From positions 3,658,001-3,722,000 of the forward strand of contig CM035307.1 in the NCBI GenBank assembly GCA_002900995.3: 64,000 nucleotides of DNA, written 5' to 3'. The position numbers and the translations under genes were made by a program. Shown here piece after piece: positions 22,632-35,565 of this stretch. The DNA is from Ganoderma boninense (lineage: Eukaryota; Basidiomycota; Agaricomycetes; Polyporales; Polyporaceae). The notes under the pieces are model-generated. The model was not told the DNA's origin and made no database searches. It saw nothing but the letters and a program-made list of their open reading frames with translations. Position 1 is the first letter of the stretch. Each line of letters begins with the position of its first letter.

Positions 22632-23724
22632 ATGTCTGCATCCTCACTCTCTGCTCCTTCCTTCCGGGCACTTGCCTCTTCTTCGACACGAGCCTTGTCA
22701 GCTCGTCATGCACTCCCCGCGCTGTACCAAGACAGGCTAAGCTGCCCGTGAGCAGTCGGGTATGCTCACGAAGAGCGTACTCTCAAAATCCGAATCCGAC
22801 ACACCAGACTTCCAGCGGTACGCGGGACAAGTCAGCAGTTGGTGTACGTCGTCTATGCTCTACTGCACAGAACATTACGCGCATTCAACGTGTTGCTGCA
22901 GGTCTTCACTCCGAAAGCAGCTGCGCTATTCGCCGTGACCGGTGCAGCCTTGTTCTTCTACTTCCGCAGTGAAAAGGACAAGCTGCAAGAGCAGCGCCGT
23001 GCGTGCCGTCTCCTCTTACATTTCTCAAATCTCACAGCCCATCTTTCTGTATGGCATTTTCGTACATCCAGGCAAAGAAAAGGAGGACCAGGTCGTTGGG
23101 CGACCCCAAGTTGGCGGGCCGTTCACGCTGACTACCCACAAGGGGGAGACGTTCACCGAGAAGGACTTGCTGGGCAAATGGAGTCTCATCTACTTCGGGT
23201 TCACCAACTGCCCCGACATCTGTCCTGAGGAGCTCGACAAGATGAGTGCAGCAGTAGAGAAGCTCGGTGCGTCGTTCGTCCTCCTCCTCCCCCGATGTCC
23301 CACTTCTCCTCCTCCACCGCGCCTACATGCCCATTTCCCGTGCATCCACTTATCTCCCGGCCACACAGACAAGGAGTACGGCCCGATAGTGCAGCCGATC
23401 TTCATCTCCGTCGACCCCGCGCGGGACAGCGTGCCGCAAGTCGCGCGCTACGTGTCCGAGTTCCACCCGCGGCTGGTCGGGCTCACGGGGGACTACGCGA
23501 CGCTCAAGGCGACGTGCAAGGCGTACCGCGTGTACTTCTCGACGCCGCCCGACGCCAAGGCGGACGACGACTACCTCGTCGACCACTCCATCTTCTTCTA
23601 CTTCATGGACCCGCACGGCCGGTTCGTCGACGCGTTCGGCAAGGTGAGCACGGAGGAGGACGTGATTGAGCGGGTCAGGAAGGAGATCACGCGGTGGGAG
23701 GGCGAGACGGGGCGTAAGGTGTAG
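22632..23724 (+). CDS. SCO1: SCO1 copper chaperone for cytochrome c oxidase
   Basis: SCO1 delivers copper to the CuA site of Cox2 from the inner mitochondrial membrane. The start at 22632 yields a Ser/Ala/Arg-rich presequence. The membrane anchor AAALFAVTGAALFFYF is followed by RSEKDKLQEQRR. The thioredoxin-fold domain carries the copper-binding CPDIC (FGFTNCPDICPEELDKM, about 23200) and the third ligand His in LVDHSIFFYF (about 23580), so all three ligands are present. Clear introns run from GTGCGTGCC (about 22998) to ATCCAG (23072) and from GTGCGTCG (about 23266) to CACACAG (23368). The junctions in the presequence (22730-22890) are less certain. TAG ends the frame at 23722-23724. Confidence 0.9.
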
Positions 23725-23950
23725 CTTTCAGGGAGCAATCCGTGATGGAGGACACGAAGGTAGAGGTTACTTTACGTTACTTTCATGCTTGGGATGACCA
23801 GTCCCCGGTATTAGTCTATCCCTACTCATAGAACCAGACACATTCTACCGCCCTTCGTGTGCCAGCGCGAGGAAAGTTCTTCCTGAAAGCACGCCGTTTT
23901 GTGGTGATGAGAAAGATGCGAAAGCAGATATATGACGGGGCTCTAATACA

Positions 23951-24396
23951 TCACTGTTCCTCAGCCGCCGCGAGCTTGCGTTTGGAAAGCTCCTTCATCC
24001 GGCGAAGATAGCTGTATAATTGTCACTACAAGACGCACTAAAAAGGTGTATCGATGATCACTTACTCCTCGTATTGACACCTGGGAGCAAGTTCCAACAC
24101 TTGAGTCCCGCTCCTCCCTTTGACAGTCGAAACCAAGACTCACTTCTCGTATGCATGCCTCTCATTCTCACATTCCCATGGGAGGTAGAGCTTGTCCTTC
24201 CGGCAAACGTTCAAGGGAATAAGCAGCCTGTCCAACGTGTTTCGGCGAGACCATGGAAGAAGTCGGAACACAACAAGTCAGTGAAAGGAAGTCCAGCTAC
24301 AGGCAACACTACGCACGAAGAGCACTGATCCCTCCAAGCAACCGGCACCTTAGCGGCCCTGAGCTCGGTTTGAGATGCCGTTGTCGAGGAAGTCAT
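23951..24396 (-). CDS. NDUFB7: NADH:ubiquinone oxidoreductase subunit NDUFB7 (B18), 79 residues in four exons
   Basis: This is an accessory subunit of respiratory complex I facing the intermembrane space. I assemble it from exons 24396-24317, 24227-24144, 24080-24066 (15 nt) and 24011-23951; their sum is 240 nt, ending in TGA. The protein has the twin Cx9C CHCH pattern expected of B18: the first pair is in DQCSSLLIPLNVC, the second in ECENERHAYEKC. The family sequence YLPWECENERHAYEKCQYEE runs across the splice sites. All introns are GT-AG. An upstream in-frame ATG at 24423 would add nine residues. It is convergent with SCO1, another respiratory-chain gene. Confidence 0.9.
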
Positions 24397-24669
24397 GGTG
24401 GTGAGCGTCGTGGTGGCGGTCAACTGTCCACTGCATCGTCTGTCTCTGCAGACGGCGCTTATGTCACCCGTAGGGTTATGGTTCGGCCATTGTGCTCGTA
24501 ACTCCGAGCCACTGACAACCGGACCTGCGGCTGTTCAAGAATACAGAGATTGAGAGCAGTAGCTGAGCAAACAATGCTGCAAAAAGGGATCAAATGGGGT
24601 TGATGTACATTATATCCCACAGAAAGACGAGACGCAGACAGTCATAGCATGAGCGAAACGAGCACCCGC

Positions 24670-25891
24670 TCATTTCTGCTGCTGGTTCCCCTTTGCGCCC
24701 GACTCGATAGCCCGCTTAATCTCGTCCTCCTCGCTCTCTCCCTCGGCCATCTCCACATCGTGTTCCTCTGACATAGCCAACGCTCGTGCGAGCATGGCAT
24801 CCTCGTCCTCCTCGTCCTCGTCCGCAGCAGCAGCCGTCGACGCCGCCGCAGGCTGCGCAGCCGACGCTGCTGGTGCCGACGCCTGTGGAGCAGCGGCCGG
24901 CGGCGCAGAGGTGGACGGGCCTCCTGACGCTTGCGCGGCGGCCTGTGCAGCTGCGGCTTGGCGCGCCTGCTCCTCCTCCATGGACATCCGGAGCGCCTTG
25001 ACACGCGCATGCGCCGTATGAGTGATTCTGCTCGCCGAATTTTAGAAATAGCACATGACGTACCATGGCGAGTTCGGGGTCGAGACTGGGGTCGACGCCG
25101 AACTCGAATGCGCTTGCACCTGCGCCCGACGCACCGGCGTCGCCCATGGCTTCTTCTGGTATACCCCGGTCGCCGGCGAGGATGGGAGACGAGAGAATCA
25201 TGTCGGACAATAGGTGTGCTCCTGGTGGAATGGCGAGATAGTGGCTACACGCGCAGGCCAGCGTGAGCGCTCCCGCACATAGCTCGCGACATACGGGACA
25301 AGAAGACTAACCAGTTGTCGTTACTTGTTACATTATCGACGAAGGTCTTGAGGATACTGCGCTCGCCCTCCTCGATGCCGTCGCCAAAAGCAACGAAGTC
25401 GACTGCAACGTTGTTCTTCTTGAGACGCTTGGCGAGCTTGATCATGAACTTCTCGTCCGCGGCATGGTCCTCGAGCGGGGAGCCGACGAAGACGACGACG
25501 CGCTGGCGGAGGTTCTTGTTTGATCTGTGCTTGAGGGCGAGGAGGGCCTTCTCGATGGCATTTGGGATGTTGGCGGCGCCACCGAGCATTTCATGTGCTT
25601 CATGGATGGCCCCCAGTATAGAGCCGACCTCCTTGGTATTTGTTACGAGCACCTCTGGTCTGGACGAGAGGGAGGCGATCAGCGAAGGATGGGTATATGC
25701 GAGTAAATAGAAACGCACCCCTTGCCAGCCATGGTCATGAAGCCGACGGTGTTTTCTGGGTTGGAGTCGACCTTTGTCTGGAAGAGGGTGGTGACTGCGT
25801 CTGACTGGGCGCGAAACCTGTCTGGTGGGTAGTCGCCATTGCGCATGTATTCGGAGTTGTCTACGATGATAATGGTTGCTTCAAGAGGCAT
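24670..25891 (-). CDS. RPN10: 26S proteasome ubiquitin receptor RPN10 (PSMD4)
   Basis: RPN10 bridges lid and base of the 19S particle and binds ubiquitin chains. The start at 25891 gives the conserved [20 protein letters not shown] of its VWA domain, followed by [31 protein letters not shown] and [11 protein letters not shown] linker with [12 protein letters not shown] leads to a first ubiquitin-interacting motif ([15 protein letters not shown]) and, after an Ala/Pro/Ser-rich stretch, a second ([13 protein letters not shown]). The C-terminus is acidic and ends NQQQK with TGA at 24672-24670. Introns follow MAGKG, SNDN and PELAM. Confidence 0.93.
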
Positions 25892-26532
25892 GGCGGAGAC
25901 GGGTATAGCAGTCCAGAGCGTGTCGTCTTGCAGCCGAGTCTGAGGGTGAGTGGATCGCGGTGGTACGCGAGCGTACGCGTCAGCGCAGACGCGTCCACAG
26001 CGTCTACTGGCTAGTCACGTGCACTGCGCTCGGGGCTACGAAGAACTTAGTGAGGGCTGCTCCGCCCGGCGCTGCGGACACTCGGGGAAATGTCAAAGCT
26101 GAGTTGGAGATGCTGCGTGTGTCAAGGCGCGGACGTACGCAGTGGCAGCGAGCACAGGAAGGGCGGGCATTGGGGGAGAGGAAGAGGACGGGGAGCGATG
26201 GAGCCTGCCCTGAAGTCATCGCGATAACGGGAGGGGGCGAATCAGGCATGGATCACTGCGCCCTTTGCCCAAACCCCTCTCGCCCCCGCCCTCGTCGTCC
26301 TTGCCCTCATCTCCCACATCCACCCACTCCCAAGGTCTGTATTCCCCACTGCACTCGCCCCGCCGTATACAAGCTCACCAGTTTCCCATCTCGGCGTTCC
26401 TACTGCGCTCCATTCCCGGTCCAATCGTCGCTGCGCACCCGCACCGCCCCACTTCCATCCACCCATATATAATCCGCCCGCTGCTCAGTCCCTTCTTCAC
26501 TTCTTTCCTCTTTTACGAACTAGCACGACAAC
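25892..26532. promoter_or_regulatory. RPN10-actin divergent promoter region
   Basis: The two genes diverge from this 641-bp stretch. The actin side is the strong one: cytosine-rich runs (26265-26440), a TATA box and a pyrimidine-rich leader (26487-26515) before the ATG. Confidence 0.6.
26466..26473 (+). promoter_or_regulatory. Actin TATA box
   Basis: TATATAAT lies 67 bp upstream of the actin ATG (26533). A CT-rich stretch follows at about 26487-26515, the usual environment of transcription starts in highly expressed basidiomycete genes. Confidence 0.75.
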
Positions 26533-28086
<1,554 letters not shown>

Positions 28087-28639
28087 GCGTCCCAGGTCAA
28101 AACGAAGGTGCAAGGCACTGTCGGATGTTGTAGATAACCCCCTACCATACGCTACCAGTCCTTTGTTTTCCCGCTTTCATGACCGCACTCCGCCATTTGC
28201 TGCTCGGCGGGGACGTTTCTTGCGCTGTGGCGATGGTGGGGTGTACTTGTATTATGTTGATGTTGGGATGTGAATGACAACTGAATGACTTTTAATCAAC
28301 CACAGCACTAGTGTGAATCTGCTCGGGGAAGACAATGCCTGCGTGGGATGGTGAAGTACTCGCGCCAAAGTTTCATGTTAACCCCGAGTACGTCGCACGT
28401 CGGTGTCTATTATGGTATACATACAGTTTGTGTACATACAAGTAGAGTACGTTCACGCGTCGTAAATCACGCCTGTTCATCCGAGCCTCGGGCCGCAAGG
28501 AGGAAATCGAGCATCTGGAATTGTCCCCTCCCGAGAGAAAAGTCGCTGTCACAATGCTACTACAAGGCCAGCCTTTGCCGCGCGCACCTCGCCGTCCGCG
28601 CCGCCCTCGACCGCCGCACACCGCACCCCCCCTTCACGT
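28087..28639. other. Convergent 3' region of actin and SEC14
   Basis: The two genes end towards each other across 553 bp. I see no gene. The actin 3' UTR runs through AT-richer sequence around 28240-28310. Confidence 0.6.
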
Positions 28640-29882
28640 CTACGCCGTCGGATTCCAGGGACCAGCGTCGCTGAGGGAGCAGCCGCCGGCGCACTGGCAG
28701 GTGCCGCCGAACTCCTTGGGGAGGTTCTCTGCGGGGATCTGGAGGAGGAGCTTGTCCTTGTAGCTGCTGCCGAGGATGTCGATCTTGGCGACGGTGGCCT
28801 CGTCGAGCCAGGGCTTGATGAAGGTCCAGACGGTGGAGAAGGCCCAGGGGGCGTTGATGATGTAGAACTTGCCCATCGTCTCGGGGTAGCGGTCCTGGCC
28901 GATGGACGCGGCGGACATGACGTAGTCCTTGACGCGGTAGAAGTTGCTGAGCGAGACGTTGCTGAGGTCGAGGATCGTGCACGACGTCTCGACCGGGTGC
29001 CCGACCGACGTCGAGCACGCGGGCAGGCGCTCGGTCAGGAACTTCTCGTACTCGTACACGAGCCGCTTCAGCTGCCGCTCCTGCGACGTGATCGCGTAGA
29101 GGGCCTTGATGTCGAGCAGCCCGAGCCGCTCGATGTAGATTGGGCGACCCTCCTGGAGACGGCGCGAGCAAGGCGGTGCACGGCGCACGGGCACAGGCGG
29201 GTAACAAGGTACAAAAAAAGTATGGCGCGTGAGCGCAGGGTGACAGCGCGGCGAAGGAAGAGGGGGTGAGACACGCACCTTGTCGGTCTTGTGGTAGTAC
29301 TGGGGGTAGTACTTGTCGACCTCGGCCTTCTCCTTGAAGTCAAAGTTCCTGCAGCGCAAATCGCCCGCACAATCAGCATCAAGCCCGTCTTGCCAGGATG
29401 CCATGTGCGCGTGTAGCACCGCACGAGCACGACAGCGAGCGACTCACGTCATGATGTCCTCGACGCCAAAGTCCTTCCTCCACTGCTCGCACGCGATGAG
29501 CATCTCCTTCGCCTTCACCACGTCGAATTTTCGTGCGCGCAAGAACCTGCCCGGCGGCCACACGCCCGCCAAGTAAACACAAACGCAAACGCACGTCAGT
29601 CCCACCCTCGCCCGGGCATCGATGCCGACGCCAGCTCCACCGTGCGCAGCCGCAGTGGGGCGCACACGAGCACGAGCACGGGCACGGCACGCACCTGAGG
29701 AGGGTCGCATCGTCGTGGCGCTCTGCGACGAAGATGCCTCCGTCCTGGAGCTCCTTCTTGAGCTTGTCGAGTGCGTGCTGCTGGGGCACGGTGAGGTTCC
29801 CCAGGCGGCCGGGGAGGGGCTTGTAGTTGGGGTCGGTGACGCCGTCCGGCATGGGGCTCGCGCTTGCCTGTTCGGTGCTCAT
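28640..29882 (-). CDS. SEC14: SEC14-type CRAL-TRIO phosphatidylinositol/phosphatidylcholine transfer protein
   Basis: SEC14 proteins exchange PI and PC and support PI4P synthesis at the Golgi. The start at 29882 gives an N-terminus ending in a CRAL-TRIO-N helix ([20 protein letters not shown] and [16 protein letters not shown], the latter split by an intron). The lipid-binding domain includes [34 protein letters not shown] and [20 protein letters not shown], then [20 protein letters not shown] and [11 protein letters not shown]. All are diagnostic of the Sec14 fold and its gating helix. There are about four exons; TAG lies at 28642-28640. Confidence 0.93.
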
Positions 29883-30765
29883 CGTCGAGAGTCGCTGTCG
29901 TTCGCGCCTGTGTTTTACGTGTGTGTATAACGAATACGTGGCTCGTGGGCGGTCTAGCGGGGCAGCTGTCTAGCGGGGGCGTGCAGGGGTATCGAGGGGG
30001 TGCGTGGGCGGTGCTGGGGCGGATGGGAGAGAGATATAGAGAGACGGTGCGGAGGGCGATGGAGGCGGAGAGGTTCTGTATAAGGAAATGATCATCTACA
30101 GCCGCTCCAGGCGCCATGGCAAGCTCTCTATCTCGACCCCGTCCCCACTCCAATGTGCCCCCTTCCCTCTCCGTCCCTTCCGCCCCCCACGTCAACAGTA
30201 GTCAGGCACCACATCGCCCGACACACGTATGAAGGTCACCGTGATGCCGCGCTGGTGGGCCGCATGACAGACCGGAGCAAGACGCGATGAGATGGTACTG
30301 CTACAAACATATTTTGATTACTGATGTACAGAGCCCGGGGTCGCAAGTTGAGTCGCGACATGCACCGGTCTCATCTACTCGAGGTGGGTTCTATACACTA
30401 GGATGCACTAGCCGGCATAGCGGCGCGCGGGGGTAATGTACTATCAGGTTCAGGCGCGCCGGATGGGGGTCGCCAGCTCGTGGGGTCGTGAGCGGTTGAG
30501 CGTAAAGCGAGGAGAGAGGGGGGGGGGATGATGTGACTGTTGAAGAGGGAATGATGATGGGGGATAGTGTGTGAATGCAGGGGAGTGTGTGTGCAGGTTG
30601 AAGTGCAGTAGCTGGAAGAAGAGAAGGAGCGACAGAAAAAGCAGAATGCACAAACTACTGATAATCCAACAAATAGCGCCCGTTAACGATCATGAGTAAA
30701 GGCGAATGTGAGTGAAAGCAACGAGATGAAAGATAGAGCGATCGGCAGAGGCGGATGGTTGCGCT
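29883..30765. other. Intergenic SEC14-EMG1
   Basis: This 883-bp stretch holds the SEC14 promoter and the EMG1 3' region. There is a G run (30523-30530) within purine-rich sequence. No convincing gene is seen in any frame. Confidence 0.5.
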
Positions 30766-32231
30766 TCAAACAATGTCCCAGAGGTCTTCCAGCGCACAAC
30801 AGAACTGCACGGCTCGTGAACATCCATCGGCACATCTCGAATGGAAACGCTACGTACCTTCCCGCAAGCAACTGACGCGCTTAGTGGGTACTCGCTGATC
30901 CCAATTTTCTCGTCTACGATACTGTCCGCGAAATCATCCCTGCCCCGTGCCATCGCACCCACGAACACGGCGATGTTGTGCGTCTCTGGAAGGGTCGGCA
31001 GATACTTTGACAACTTCACCACCGGCGCATCTCCGGACAATGCTGCGGATCGCGATTGTGTTAGAGTGGCGGTGAACATGCGGGACGCACATCACGAATA
31101 CGTACTGAGCTTAAGCGTGTTCGCAGGGAGGTGGTCAGTGACCGGGTTCTAACACGTACAAAACGTAAGATATCCGCGATTAGACACGACGGGAACGCGC
31201 TACGGTACGCGTACCTTGATCACTTTCAGGAGCTTTTCAGGCCCGTTGACACCACGGATCGATAGCTTGTGCAGGAGTTGCACTAAGAACGACAACGATC
31301 AGGATCCCATGAAAAACGCACAAGCCACGCGGATGCACGAACCCATCAAACCGCTGAACCGCTTGAAGGTTCGTGGTATGCGTACATGAGGGTTGACCTC
31401 GATGAGCACGCCCTTTGCAGTGTGGATGTAGACTTGCAGCAAGCCCGCCTTGTTGAGAGGCGAATCGAGCAGCGTCAATAGGCACTGTTCCCCAAGCCGC
31501 GCACGCTCAGAAAAAAAACCATAACAGCCCACTTAATGCATGTCGAGGACGCACCTGATGTGTGATGTCCGGCCTCGCGTCTGCGATGTCTCTGCCAGTC
31601 TTTGCCAAGATGCCCTGGTGGTCGTCGCAGTTGAGGAGGGCGTACTTGACGTCTCCCTCCCTCCCGTTCTTGGACCTCGCGGCGGTCGTGACCCGATACG
31701 CCTCCAGACACGCGTGCTCCAACACCACATAGAGCTTCCTCTGCGTCGACGCCGGGCCCGACTTGGCGACGTGGGCCTGGACGGGGAGCATGAGGGGGTT
31801 GGCCTGCTGCAAAAGGGGGTTGTTGCTTGTCTGGTGCTGCATTTTTCGTGATTTGGAAGAAGGCAAGGGGCGCGTGGGACGCTCTGCGATGTTTATTTTT
31901 GAATTTGAGAGCACGGCGGCGGCGAGCGAGGCAGGGGTGATGGTGGTGGAGGAGTAGGAGGGGGATGGGCTGATGCATGGTCGATCTGCATGACATCGGG
32001 CCCGCCGGCAGAGCCGTCCGGTTCCTTTTCGGTCTCCTCGCCGCTGGATTCTGAGTCGTCGTCGTCGTCTGCAGGACGCTTCTCGCGCTGGCGGCGCTCG
32101 TTGGGGGGCGTGGACTTGGGGCGAGTGGGGACGTCGATGTCGAGAGACGACGCGGGGTGGTCGATAGGAGAGAGAACGGGGCGGGTGATGTTGCCGGAGT
32201 GACGGCGGGGGCGGACGGCAGCGGGCGACAT
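30766..32231 (-). CDS. EMG1: EMG1/NEP1, 18S rRNA pseudouridine N1-methyltransferase
   Basis: EMG1 methylates a pseudouridine of 18S rRNA and is needed for 40S biogenesis. The SPOUT-class core starts [16 protein letters not shown], then [56 protein letters not shown] and [20 protein letters not shown]. It continues with [14 protein letters not shown] and VFVGAMARG, and ends [14 protein letters not shown] plus the last exon [12 protein letters not shown], with TGA at 30768-30766. Introns follow THQ, GLM, KVIK, LKLS and CGK. An acidic, low-complexity N-terminal exon (from ATG 32231) probably joins through an intron ending AAAAATGCAG; that junction has a weak donor. A shorter start at MQHQTSNN is possible. 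Confidence 0.9.
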
Positions 32232-32904
32232 GGCGGACGGTGGCAGAGACGAGACTGGGAAGAAGGGAAAGGGAAGGAAAGGAAGGGCGGAAACCGAGGC
32301 TGGCGCAGGAGACGGGCGATATACACACAGGCTGGGGGTGGGGGCGAAGTGAAAAGAGACGAGTGCGCCGATGACTGGGAACGCCTCACGCCCTCTCGCG
32401 CTCCCCAACGCGCATCTTCTCGGCAACTCGCGCCAGCGATATTCTTGCCCTCCTCCCGCGTCCCAAACAAGCTCACCAGTCCACCAGCTACCAGCAGTTC
32501 GTGACCCCAATGTCAAGGCCATGAATTGTGCATGAGTTTTGCTGTCATCACTTGAATGCCGCCCACTGAGTTCATGTCCCGCGCGACGTGTCTATGCTCG
32601 TCCCCCTCGCTGGGCTGCATGTGTTTTCGCGCCGACCCGTCCCCATCGGTCATGCCGATTCAATACGTAGTACGTACACGTACCGAAAGCCGCTCCAGGG
32701 CACCACCATATCCATCTACGCTCGCGCCGGCCGCTCTCCTGGCAAGTTCTGCAACACGTACGCTAACGTACATGCCTTCCATACCACGGCCCTCCACCCG
32801 TAATCCTTCTGTCCGCTCAACGCTCTCGGCTTGCCCGAATTTCAGGTCGTTTCCCAGCCGTGTCCTTCGCCCACTCGCACGGCCCTAACACTATCGCCCA
32901 ATCT
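32232..32904. other. Intergenic EMG1-UPRT
   Basis: This 673-bp stretch contains the EMG1 promoter and the 3' region of the UPRT gene. I see no gene and no TATA box on the EMG1 side. Confidence 0.5.
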
Positions 32905-34188
32905 TCATGAACAATACCTGTCCAAGCCCGATCCGCAGCTTAGCCTTCGCCTTCGCCCGTCTGCGTTCAACGTACCTCCTCTCCCCAAAGTCGCCCAGCC
33001 CCGGGATGATATACGCCTTCTCGTTCAGCCCCTCGTCGATCCATCCCGTAATCTGCGCACCACCCACTTCCTCTCAGCACAGCACAGACAACGTGACAGG
33101 GGGTTTTCTGGCGACTCACCACCTTCGTCGACGGATACTTGCCACAGAAGTTCCTCAGTCCCTCCGGCGATGCAATCTGCACATTATCAGCCAAAGCCGA
33201 TCCATTAACACGCAACGGCCGCCCCGCGCCCCTCTCTTGGGGCACGGAATGGAGCCTTGGTGATTTTAATTGCCAGAACCTACCAAGTTGACGAAGATTA
33301 TGCGGTCCTCTGGGACGTTGTGCTCCTTAAGGACCTCGACCGCCTTAATTGCCGACCCCCCAGTCGCTGATGTGAGGAACGCCCAGTCAGTACTCCCGCG
33401 CGGCCCCGGCGGCATGCAGCTCAGTATGCAGACCACTTACCGAGCATGGGGTCGAGAAGCAACACATATCGCTTCTCGATGTCTGGCGGCAGCTAAGTAC
33501 ACGAATGCCGCCGTCAGCAGCTGAGCACATGTCCTCTGCATCCATTCTTAGACCCGCACCTTTGAATAGAACAGCTTCGCCTGTGCCGTCTCCTCGTCCT
33601 GTTCGGCTCGTGTGTGAGCTAAGTAAAACGGCGGCCTGAACGCGAGACACAAGAATAGGACAGGACGTACGCGCTGTATGAGGATCTTCCCGATCCGCAC
33701 GCTCCTGCACACCTCCCTCAAGCCGGCCTCCATCGCCTGCATGTCACACGAGCACAAGGCAACGCCGTACGTATAAGTGTTCCCGTAAGCCCTCGCCGGG
33801 AGCCGCGCGACGACGGAGTCCCACGTACCTCTCCCGCGCGCAGGATGGAGACCCCACAGATCTTGCCCTCGAAGCCGACGCCCTCATAGGTCGCACCCTG
33901 CAGTCGGACGTACTTGAGCACTCGCGCACCCACGGCCACACGACCACAACCGCACGCCGTACCGAGGACGCGGGGGGGTAAGAACACACGCACCGTGGGT
34001 GTGATGACCGTCTTGGGGAGGACGGGGAGGTGGTTGAGGCCCTCCTCGACGAGGAGCCTGATAATGCGGTCCGAGTAGAAGAGGAAGTCGCCGCGGGTCG
34101 TCTCCTTGTCGCGGATGATGGTGTAGAGGGCCTCGAGCTGGGCCGTGTGGGGAAGGGTGTACACCGAGGGCGGGAGAGGTTCGGGCAT
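32905..34188 (-). CDS. FUR1: Uracil phosphoribosyltransferase (pyrimidine salvage)
   Basis: UPRT converts uracil and PRPP to UMP. The start at 34188 gives SVYTLPHTAQLEALYTIIRD, then FYSDRIIRLLVEEGLNHLP, YEGVGFEGKICGVSILRAGE, GLREVCRSVRIGKILIQRDE, the PRPP loop LLDPMLATGGSAIKAVEVLK, and IASPEGLRNF, ITGWIDEGLNEKAYIIPGLG and DFGERRY. The frame passes through eight introns. The last exon is only 13 nt (32917-32905), reached from a GTACGT donor after 32976. It supplies the C-terminal YCS and TGA, matching the short ending usual for the family. Without this splice the protein would gain an unrelated basic tail. Toxic fluoropyrimidines are activated by this enzyme class. Confidence 0.93.
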
Positions 34189-34419
34189 CTTAAGTTGTGG
34201 ATCTCAATCCAATTTTTGAATCGTGACTGTCGGGGTCAGCGTGATTGATGGTCGATGCACCTAGAGGCTAGCAGTGTGGGGTTTCCCCGGAGCCGGAGAA
34301 AAATGACAGTGAACGAGAGAGAAAAGAGGGGTATCGATACAGCAGGTGGGAATAGATCGGAGCCGGCGGTGATGGACGACAAGAAGGACGGCGAGGGCGA
34401 GGCTGTTGTCCTGGTCGAT

Positions 34420-34455
34420 CTTACAGCTGGTGCCGAAAAGAATGCCCGACATGTC
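34420..34455 (+). repeat. Dispersed repeat, copy 1 (direct)
   Basis: A 36-bp unit centred on GGTGCCGAAAAGAATGCCCG is identical to 34576-34611. Similarity to the inverted copy at 35537-35565 extends further right here, through the CTCCG(A/C)GCGCCA block. Confidence 0.8.
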
Positions 34456-34490
34456 TCCGAGCGCCAGCTCGCCCAACTTGACGCAAGTCG

Positions 34491-34530
34491 TCGAAACAAT
34501 TCGAAACAATTCGAAAAAATCGAAAAAATT
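34491..34530 (+). repeat. 10-bp tandem repeat
   Basis: Four consecutive units of the type TCGAAACAAT, TCGAAACAAT, TCGAAAAAAT and CGAAAAAATT occupy 40 bp between the two direct copies of the dispersed repeat. Confidence 0.8.
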
Positions 34531-34575
34531 CATCCCGTCCTTCAATAGTCTTTTATGTTGGTCAAATTGAAGCCG

Positions 34576-34611
34576 CTTACAGCTGGTGCCGAAAAGAATG
34601 CCCGACATGTC
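34576..34611 (+). repeat. Dispersed repeat, copy 2 (direct)
   Basis: Identical to 34420-34455 over 36 bp, with unrelated flanks. The offset between copies is 156 bp. Confidence 0.8.
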
Positions 34612-35536
34612 AAAAGAGACAGTGGAGGAGTTGAAGTGGTGAACGAAAACATGATCGCGCCAGATCGAAGAGAATGGACGACAGCCAGGGCAGTCGTAGA
34701 AATTGGGTGAGGTACTGTGCGTCGGCTATTCGTCCAGACTCGATAATTTATGAAATGAACAAAATTACAGTCGAAAGAAGACGATTGGGGAATTGGGGGA
34801 GGGGCTGCGGAACATGAACGGGCGCTAACCCTCTATATGTGGAGGGTGGCGGGGGCTCCAGAAACAACAACAAAAAGGGGGATACGCTGACGGTGAGACT
34901 CGTACGAAGCATGACAGATTATTCAAAACGAGACTGGGAAGATGATATCAACCGCTTCCTACCGCCCAGGCCGTCGTCAAAGGGTCATTGCCGAGCGAGA
35001 ACTGACCTCGACTAGGGATACGCTAATATGACCGAAATGACACACTTACCATGAATCTCGGGGCCTAACTCTGCATATCTGACTATCCAGTCAACTCCCC
35101 ACTCCGTCCGCCAGGGTTAGAAACCGATCGGGGTGCCGTCGCGAGGCCAGGTGGCATTTCCATATTTGGCAATAGGCAGGGTCGTCCTCGACAAGAGTAG
35201 CTCGGAGCTTCTAGAATATCTGCAGACGGGGAAGTGCATACGAGTGGGTACGGTGTGCATCGTGTAGCGTGGCTGAAAAACTTGCTAGCTTCGGAGCATG
35301 AGTAAACGAGTGTACCGAGCGCAATGTTGCTTGAGACAACGAAGCAGTGTGGAGCGTGCCAAGTTTGATTTCGTAGAGAACCTTGTTATCATCCGGCGTG
35401 TCGAGCATCAAGCCAGGTTCCAAGACATGCAAAGTGACGAGAGGGAGGCGTTTCTGGATAAGGAGGATTTTTCTGAGCTGTTTCGATTTTCTTGGATTGT
35501 TTGGCGGGGTTTGCGTCAATTGGCGCGCGGAGGCAC

Positions 35537-35565
35537 GTCGGGCATTCTTTTCGGCACCAGCTGTA
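35537..35565 (-). repeat. Dispersed repeat, copy 3 (inverted)
   Basis: The reverse complement carries 29 bp of the same core with no mismatch, then drifts: ACGTGCC replaces ACATGTC. It lies about 1 kb from the direct copies in the opposite orientation. Confidence 0.8.

Noticed and set aside
30520..30535. G-run as a G-quadruplex
   Set aside because: Only one long G tract within purine-rich sequence; four spaced tracts are not present.
31475..32476. 333-codon minus-strand frame in the EMG1 region
   Set aside because: It reads EMG1 in the wrong frame. The SPOUT-domain blocks appear only in the spliced EMG1 frame.
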